NCBI RefSeq assembly: GCF_904426505.1
Contig: NZ_CAJGBN010000072.1
Coordinates: forward strand, 124,001-188,000
Length of the DNA stretch: 64,000 bases
From: Rubrivivax sp. A210
Lineage (GTDB): Bacteria; Pseudomonadota; Gammaproteobacteria; Burkholderiales; Burkholderiaceae_C
Direction of reading: 5' to 3'
The notes below the pieces were generated by a model that made no database searches, was not told where the DNA came from, and saw only the letters and a program-made list of their open reading frames with translations. The translations under genes were made by a program, and so were the position numbers. Positions 58,611 to 64,000 of the stretch are shown one piece after another. Each line of letters opens with the position of its first letter. The stretch's first letter is position 1.

Positions 58611-60653
58611 TCAGGCCGGTGCGGCCATGCCGGCGGCGTCGGCCGCATCAGCCCCCGGCTCGGCGATGTCGATGGCCAGCTGCAGCGTGCCGGGCGCCTC
58701 GGCGGCCTCGTCGTCTTCGGCGGCTTCATCGGCAATCGCTTCCGCCGCGGCATCCAGGCGCTGGGCGAGCGAGGCGTGCAGGTCCAGCGTCAGCAGGTCG
58801 ATGCCGGTGATGCGGGCCGCGATGCGGGCGCCGCGCGGCAGGCTGTCGGTGCCGGCGACGCGGAAGACCAGGGGCAGGGTCTCGGCGCGCACGAGGCCGT
58901 CGCGCATCACCGAGGCTTCCAGCTCGGCGACGCCGTTCTGCTCCAGCCAGCGCAGCGTCCAGTAGCGCTCGATGCCCTGCTGGAAGCCGTTGTAGGCGCT
59001 GTAGGCGGCGTCGAAGGCCGAGATTACCGAGAACAGCGCCGCGTCCTTGGGCTTGAAGGGCGCGGCCAGCGCCGCAGTGCGGCCGTGGCGGGCGCAGGCG
59101 ATGATCTGCCACTGGTTGGCGAGGTCGACATAGCGGCGCAGCGGGCTCGTGCTCCAGGCGTATTGCGGCACGCCCATGCCGGCATGCGGCGCCGGCTTGG
59201 TGCCCATGCGCACCTTCACCCCCGGCAGCAGGCTGGCCTGGCTGCGGTAGATGGCGGGCACGCCGTGCTCGGCCAGCCAGCCGCCCCAGGTGCAGTTGGC
59301 CAGGATCATGGCCTCGGCGACGATCAGGTCCAGCGGCGCGCCGCGCTGGCGGGTGCTGATCTGAACCGTCTCACTGCCCGCGGGCTCGCCCTCGTTGCCT
59401 TCGAGGCGGAAGTTGTAGTCGGGCCGGTTGAAGTTCTCGGGCTTGCCGCGCACCACCTCGCGCCGCGCCTTCAGCTCGCGCGCCAGGCGGAAGGCAAAGG
59501 CCAGTTCGGCGGCAAAGGGGTAGGCGGCCGGCGCGCTGCCGGTGAGCGTTGCTTCGGTGACCACGCCGTCGAGCTTGTCGTGGCGCAGGTTGGCGGCGAT
59601 GGGCACGCGCTCGATTCGCGTCTCGCTGGCGCGGATTTCCAGCGTCGCCTCGTCGAAAGTGACGTAGAGGCTCAGCGCCGGGCAGTCGCGGCCCTCGCTC
59701 AGCGTGTAGGCCTGCACCACGTCATCGGGCAGCATGGTGATCTTCCAGCCCGGCATGTAGACGGTGGACAGGCGTTCGCGCGCCACCTTGTCCAGCGCCG
59801 AATCGGGCGTGATGGCCAGGCCCGGCGCGGCGATGTGGACGCCGAAGACCACGGTGCCGCTGCCCAGGCCCTGCACCGAGAGCGCGTCGTCGATCTCGGT
59901 GGTGGCCGAGTCGTCGATGGAAAAGGCCTGCACCGGCGCGGTGGGCAGGGTCTCCTTGATGGCCGGTGCGGCCAGCGCCGGGAAGCCGTGGCCGCGCGGA
60001 AACTGGTCGAACAGAAAGCGCCGCCAGTGGAACTGGTAGGGGCTGGCGATGGCGCCTGCCGCCACCAGCAGGTCCAGCGGCGCGCGCTGGGCGCGCCGCG
60101 CGGCCTCGACCACGGCCTTGTACTCGGGGCCGTTCTTGTCGGGCTTGAAGAGGATGCGGAAAAGTTGTTCGCGCACCGGCTCGGGGCAGCGGCCAGCCTG
60201 CAGCTCGGTGGCCCAGGCCTCGATCTGTGCCGCCACCTGCTTCTTGCGTTCGATGGCCAGCAGGGCGGCCTTCACCGTCTCTTCGGGCGCCTTCTTGAAC
60301 AGGCCCTTGCCGAGGCGGCGGAAGTAGTGCGGGGCGTCGAACAGGCACAGCAGCGCGGCGGCCTGCTGCTCGGCGCCGGCCTTGGCATCGAAATAATCGC
60401 GCGCCAGGTCGGCGAAGCCGAACTCGGCCTCGGGGGCGAACTCCCAGGCCAGGTCGAGGTCGATCTCGGCGGCCAGCGCCTGGGCGCGTGCCATCAGCTC
60501 GGCCGGGGCCGGCTTCTCGAAGCGCAGCATTACGTTGGCCGTCTTGACCTTGACGCGCTTGCCCGAGTCGAGCTCCACCTGCACCGAGGCCTCGGCCTCG
60601 GACATCAATCGGCCGGCGTGGAATTTGCCGGCGTCGTCGAACAGTGCATACAT
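58611..60653 (-). CDS. RNB-domain exoribonuclease (RNase II family)
   Basis: 680 residues. The catalytic RNB domain has FSIDDSATTEIDDALSVQGL with the metal-binding Asp cluster, TVYMPGWKITMLPDDVV and PQYAWSTSPLRRYVDLANQWQI near the end. The N-terminal part differs from E. coli RNase II and RNase R, as in the shorter betaproteobacterial branch. It degrades RNA 3' to 5'. The acidic C-terminal tail (AIADEAAEDDEAAEAPG) is low-complexity. It lies 26 bases upstream of the TonB-like gene in the same direction. Confidence 0.93.
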   Translation of the reverse strand: MYALFDDAGKFHAGRLMSEAEASVQVELDSGKRVKVKTANVMLRFEKPAPAELMARAQALAAEIDLDLAWEFAPEAEFGFADLARDYFDAKAGAEQQAAALLCLFDAPHYFRRLGKGLFKKAPEETVKAALLAIERKKQVAAQIEAWATELQAGRCPEPVREQLFRILFKPDKNGPEYKAVVEAARRAQRAPLDLLVAAGAIASPYQFHWRRFLFDQFPRGHGFPALAAPAIKETLPTAPVQAFSIDDSATTEIDDALSVQGLGSGTVVFGVHIAAPGLAITPDSALDKVARERLSTVYMPGWKITMLPDDVVQAYTLSEGRDCPALSLYVTFDEATLEIRASETRIERVPIAANLRHDKLDGVVTEATLTGSAPAAYPFAAELAFAFRLARELKARREVVRGKPENFNRPDYNFRLEGNEGEPAGSETVQISTRQRGAPLDLIVAEAMILANCTWGGWLAEHGVPAIYRSQASLLPGVKVRMGTKPAPHAGMGVPQYAWSTSPLRRYVDLANQWQIIACARHGRTAALAAPFKPKDAALFSVISAFDAAYSAYNGFQQGIERYWTLRWLEQNGVAELEASVMRDGLVRAETLPLVFRVAGTDSLPRGARIAARITGIDLLTLDLHASLAQRLDAAAEAIADEAAEDDEAAEAPGTLQLAIDIAEPGADAADAAGMAAPA

Positions 60654-60726
60654 CGGCCGGATTGTCGCCGCTGGCGGCCGGCCGACGCCGACCCGGGCCG
60701 GATGGAGCGGCCCGGGTTGCGCAGGA

Positions 60727-61437
60727 TCAGAGCGTCATGCCGCCCGAAACCTCGATCACCGTGCCATTGATGTAGCTGGCATCGTCGCTGGCCAGGAAGG
60801 CGTAGACGCTGGCGATTTCCGAAGGCTTGGCCAGGCGGTGCAGCGGCACCTGTTCGCGCATCTGCTCGAGCACCTTCTCGGGCACGGTGGCGATCATGGG
60901 CGTCTCGACGAAGCCCGGGGCGACGGCATTCACGCGCACGCCCTTGGGGCCGAGTTCGCGGCTCCAGGTCTTGGTGAAGCCGATGACACCGAACTTGGTG
61001 GCGGCGTAGTTGGTCTGGCCGAAGTTGCCGTAGAGGCCAACCACGCTGCTGGCATTGAGGATGACGCCGCTGCCCTGGCTGCACATGGTGCCGGCGACGG
61101 CCTGCGAGCAGTGGAAGACACCGCGCAGGTTGACGTCGATCACGTCGTCGAACTGCTCGATCGTCATCTTCACCAGGCGCGCGTCCTTGGTGATGCCGGC
61201 GTTGTTGACCAGCACGTCGATGCGGCCGTGGCGGGCCAGCACGGCTGCCACCATCTTGTCGACCTGGGCGCGGTCGGTGATGTCGACCTCGAAGGTCTCG
61301 CTGGCACCCTCGATGACGCCGGCGCGGCGGTCGACGGCGATCACGGTGGCGCCTTCGGCGGCGAACTTGGCGCAGGTGGCGGCACCTATGCCCTGGGCGG
61401 CGCCGGTGACGATGCAGATTTTGCTTTTGAGTCGCAT
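60727..61437 (-). CDS. fabG: Short-chain dehydrogenase, 3-oxoacyl-ACP / acetoacetyl-CoA reductase type
   Basis: 236 residues from ATG 61437, the first start compatible with the fold (MRLKSKICIVTGAAQGIGAA). TGxxxGxG, NNAGITKD, the catalytic Ser in NASSVVG and Y-x3-K in NYAATKFGVIGF are intact. It reduces a beta-ketoacyl substrate with NADPH; fatty acid or polyhydroxyalkanoate synthesis are both possible. It overlaps the yqiA gene by 52 bases, unusual but supported by both frames. Confidence 0.9.
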   Translation of the reverse strand: MRLKSKICIVTGAAQGIGAATCAKFAAEGATVIAVDRRAGVIEGASETFEVDITDRAQVDKMVAAVLARHGRIDVLVNNAGITKDARLVKMTIEQFDDVIDVNLRGVFHCSQAVAGTMCSQGSGVILNASSVVGLYGNFGQTNYAATKFGVIGFTKTWSRELGPKGVRVNAVAPGFVETPMIATVPEKVLEQMREQVPLHRLAKPSEIASVYAFLASDDASYINGTVIEVSGGMTL

Positions 61438-62036
61438 AACTTCAAGAACTCCAGGATGACAGGTAAAAGAGCCTCGAAGTCCGACAGCGCGTGGTCGCCG
61501 CCTTCGAGCAGATGGATCGTCGCTGCGCTGTAACGGGCGCTCATTTCGCGCCAGTCGAGTACTTCGTCGCCCTTCGCCATGATGGCCAAGCCGCCTTGCG
61601 GGAGGCTGATTCGGGAAAACCCTAGTTTGATCTGGCGCAGTTCCTCCAGGAATTCTGGCCGGAACAGGAAGCGTTCTGCCGGATCGTGGAAGGCCTGCAA
61701 CTCGCCGACATGGCGTGCGAGGTCGCGCGCCGGGTCCACCGCGGGGTTCAGCAGCACGGCCGGCCAGCCGCGCTGCTCGGCCATCACCGCGGCATAGAAG
61801 CCGCCCAGCGAGCTGCCCATCACCGCCGTGGTGGCGGGCCAGGCCGCCGTGCCCGCGTTCAGCAGCGCCAGGGCGGCGGTGGGCGAGGGCGGTAGCTGCG
61901 GGCACCACCAATGCACGTCGGGCCGGTGTTCGGCCAGCCAGGCGGACAGGCGGCGTGCCTTGAAGGACTGTGGCGACGAGCGGAAGCCGTGCAGATAGAG
62001 CAAGTGGGTGGGCGGCTGCGTCAGGGGTGGGTTCAT
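61386..62036 (-). CDS. yqiA: YqiA/UPF0227-type esterase
   Basis: 216 residues. LLYLHGFRSSPQSFKARRL is the family's N-terminal motif, MGSSLGGFYA the nucleophile elbow with Ser, and GDEVLDW and GGDHALSDFE hold the Asp and His. Family members are small cytoplasmic esterases of the alpha/beta-hydrolase fold; the natural substrate is unclear. Directly upstream of, and overlapping, the fabG-like gene. Confidence 0.9.
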   Translation of the reverse strand: MNPPLTQPPTHLLYLHGFRSSPQSFKARRLSAWLAEHRPDVHWWCPQLPPSPTAALALLNAGTAAWPATTAVMGSSLGGFYAAVMAEQRGWPAVLLNPAVDPARDLARHVGELQAFHDPAERFLFRPEFLEELRQIKLGFSRISLPQGGLAIMAKGDEVLDWREMSARYSAATIHLLEGGDHALSDFEALLPVILEFLKLCDSKAKSASSPAPPRA

Positions 62037-62125
62037 GGCGGGTGGTGGGTCCAGGGTTTACCGGCTGATGGGCGCGCGGGCGCTGTGCAGAATGCGGCGC
62101 TTCGATCCTGCATGGAAAATTGCCC

Positions 62126-64000
62126 ATGAACGCTACGCTTTCCCGCAGCGCCCTCGCCACCGCTGCCGCCCTGGCCGTGCTGGGCCTGGCCGGCTGCGTC
62201 ACGCCACCGGCCGGCAGCACCGGCGCGGCTGCGCCCGTGGCCGCCGCCAGTGCCGCGTCGGCCCCGGCCGCCGCCCGCCCCGACCCGGCCGCACCCAAGC
62301 CCTTTGCCGAGGTCATCAAGGACGCCAAGCGCCAGGACGGCTTCCTGCCGCTGTGGCGCAAGGACGAGAAACTGTGGCTGGAAATCGCGCCCGAGCGCCT
62401 GGCCAAGCCCTTCCTCGTCTCGGTCAACGTCGCCACTTCGGTGGGCGAGCGCGGCCTCTACGCCAGCCAGATGGGGCCGAGCTGGCTGGCCGAGTTTCGC
62501 CGCATCGGCAATCAGATGCAGCTGGTGGCGCGCAACGTGGCCTTCCGCGGCGAGCGCGACCCGGCATCGCGGCGTGCGGTGGGCGAGGCCTTCAGCGAAA
62601 GCCTGCTCGCCGGCGTCGCGGTGGCCAGCGCCGCCCACCCCGAGCGCAAATCGGTGCTGGTCGATGCCAGCTTCCTGCTCGGCGACCTGGCCGGATACAC
62701 CACCCAGCTCGAGGCCGCGTTCCGCATGCCGTTCGCGGTGGACCGCGCCAATTCCTATTTCGAGGCCACGCGTGCCGAGGCCGGGCTCACCACCCTGGCC
62801 GCACGCGTGCATTACGCGGTGCCTCGCATCGCGGCGCCGCCGTTGCAGACGCCCGGCTCGCCACCGCCGCCAAGGACGCCGCCGCCGCAGGCCACGCCCG
62901 ACCCGCGCAGCCTCTTCGTCGGCCATGTCTACAACTTCCGCGCCCTGCCCGAGCAGGCGATGCCAGGGCGCCGGGCCGATCCGCGCGTGGGCCACTTCAT
63001 CGACAGCTACACCGACCTGTCCGACGATCTGCAGCCGAACAACCGCGTACACCTCGTCAACCGCTGGCGGCTGGAGAAGAAGGACGCGCAGGCCGCGCTG
63101 TCCGAGCCGGTGCAGCCCATCACCTACTGGATGGACCGCAACGTCCCCCAGCGCTACCGCGCCAGCGTCGAGGCCGGCATCCTGGAATGGAACAAGGCCT
63201 TCGAGCGCATCGGCTTCAAGAACGCCATCGTCGCGCGCCAGCAACCCGATGACGCCGACTTCGACACCCTGGACGCCGGCCACGCCTCGGTGCGCTGGTT
63301 CGTCGGCGCCGACGTTGGTTTCGCGATCGGGCCTTCGCACAGCGACCCGCGCACCGGCGAAATCCTCGATGCCGACATCGGCATGAGCGAGGTCTTCGGC
63401 CGCGGCGCGCGCCGCCTCATCCGTGAAGACCTGATGCCGGCCGAGGCGGTGCGGCCCTGGCAGGCGGCGCTGCAGGCCCTGGGCACGGCGGCCCGCGGCG
63501 AGGCTTGCCACTTTGCCGCCGATGCCGCGCAGGAGATGGGCTTTGCCTTCGACCTGCTCGCTGCGCGCGGCGATCTCGACCCCGAAAGCCCCGAGGCCGA
63601 GGCCTTCGTGCAGGGCTACGTGAAGGCCGTGGTCACGCACGAGGTTGGCCATACGCTGGGCCTGCGCCACAACTTCAAGGCCTCGACCGTGGTCACGCGC
63701 GAGCAGCTCAAGGACAGGGCCTTCGGCCAGACCCGCGGCCTGGCCGGCTCGGTGATGGACTACAACGCCTTCAACCTGCCGCTGGCCGGCGAGCCTTCTG
63801 GCGCGCCCACGATGGACACGCTGGGCCCCTACGACTACTGGGCCATCGAATACGCCTACCGCCCGCTGGACGCCGCCACCGAGACGCGCGAACTGGCCGC
63901 CATCGCGGCGCGCAGCGCCAGCGATCCGCTGCTGGCCTTTGCCGACGACGCCGACGCCGGCGGCTTCGGCAGCGACGGCCTGGACCCGCTGGTCAACCGC
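62126..64000 (+). CDS. Zinc metalloprotease (DUF5117/DUF5118/DUF4953 type), C-terminus beyond window
   Basis: At least 625 residues, open to the right edge. A lipoprotein-like signal ends in LAGC (about Cys24) before an Ala/Pro-rich spacer. LPLWRKDEKLWLEIAPE fits the DUF5118/DUF5117 start. VTHEVGHTLGLRHNF holds the zinc motif HExxHxxGxxH with His505. AGSVMDYNAFNLP is the Met-turn of metzincins. Such large secreted zinc proteases occur widely in proteobacteria, with unknown targets. A Pro-rich loop (about 245-265) breaks the N-terminal part. It diverges from yqiA; CAGAAT about 40 bases upstream may be its -10. Confidence 0.9.
   Translation, partial: MNATLSRSALATAAALAVLGLAGCVTPPAGSTGAAAPVAAASAASAPAAARPDPAAPKPFAEVIKDAKRQDGFLPLWRKDEKLWLEIAPERLAKPFLVSVNVATSVGERGLYASQMGPSWLAEFRRIGNQMQLVARNVAFRGERDPASRRAVGEAFSESLLAGVAVASAAHPERKSVLVDASFLLGDLAGYTTQLEAAFRMPFAVDRANSYFEATRAEAGLTTLAARVHYAVPRIAAPPLQTPGSPPPPRTPPPQATPDPRSLFVGHVYNFRALPEQAMPGRRADPRVGHFIDSYTDLSDDLQPNNRVHLVNRWRLEKKDAQAALSEPVQPITYWMDRNVPQRYRASVEAGILEWNKAFERIGFKNAIVARQQPDDADFDTLDAGHASVRWFVGADVGFAIGPSHSDPRTGEILDADIGMSEVFGRGARRLIREDLMPAEAVRPWQAALQALGTAARGEACHFAADAAQEMGFAFDLLAARGDLDPESPEAEAFVQGYVKAVVTHEVGHTLGLRHNFKASTVVTREQLKDRAFGQTRGLAGSVMDYNAFNLPLAGEPSGAPTMDTLGPYDYWAIEYAYRPLDAATETRELAAIAARSASDPLLAFADDADAGGFGSDGLDPLVNR

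Overview
The window is gene-dense, very GC-rich bacterial DNA from what looks like a betaproteobacterium of the order Burkholderiales (Rubrivivax/Leptothrix/Ideonella/Comamonadaceae-like). This assignment rests on the exosortase-A-associated gene set, the DUF1631 gene, the blocks smg-dprA-LysM-def-fmt, yajC-secD-secF and accB-accC-prmA, and recurrent CTAAAAT/CTAGAAT-type -10 elements. I saw no rRNA, tRNA, CRISPR array, transposase or phage gene.

Bases 1-23,324 are one end of an exopolysaccharide locus of the exosortase A (XrtA/PEP-CTERM) type. On the + strand lie a Tat-exported lipoprotein, two methyltransferases and two OafA-type acyltransferases, the second of them strikingly AT-rich. From a divergent control region at about 15,883-16,104, eight tightly packed genes run leftward: acyl carrier protein, two exosortase-A-associated alpha/beta-hydrolases, a TPR protein, a DegT aminotransferase, a CelD-like N-acyltransferase, a glycosyltransferase and a Wzx-like flippase. 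Rightward run an AMP-forming acyl ligase, an asparagine-synthase-like protein, a PLP decarboxylase and an O-antigen-polymerase-like protein. Together they look like a carrier-protein route that activates a small acid or amino acid and attaches the product to an exported polysaccharide. The chemistry is not established, and the exosortase itself is not in the window.

Bases 23,400-40,400 are mostly housekeeping: protein export (yajC, secD, secF), DUF1631, smg, dprA, a LysM protein, def-fmt, two small envelope proteins, azlCD, pgk and malic enzyme.

Bases 40,500-49,900 hold glycolytic genes (pyk, fba; pgk lies upstream) interrupted by unusual genes. The most striking is a 1264-codon gene with a PEP-CTERM sorting signal in the middle of the reading frame, followed at once by a second signal peptide and ending in a putative LAS/M74-like metallopeptidase domain. 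A LuxR-box-like palindrome lies just upstream of it. An ATP-grasp gene and an HTH-ATPase-STAS regulator gene also sit here.

Bases 49,900-64,000 carry a PfkB kinase, a frameshifted zinc-ribbon/DUF3426 gene, prmA-accC-accB, a TlpA-like thioredoxin, mtgA, aroE, a TonB-like protein, an RNB-family ribonuclease, a fabG-like reductase, yqiA, and a large zinc metalloprotease gene that runs off the right edge.
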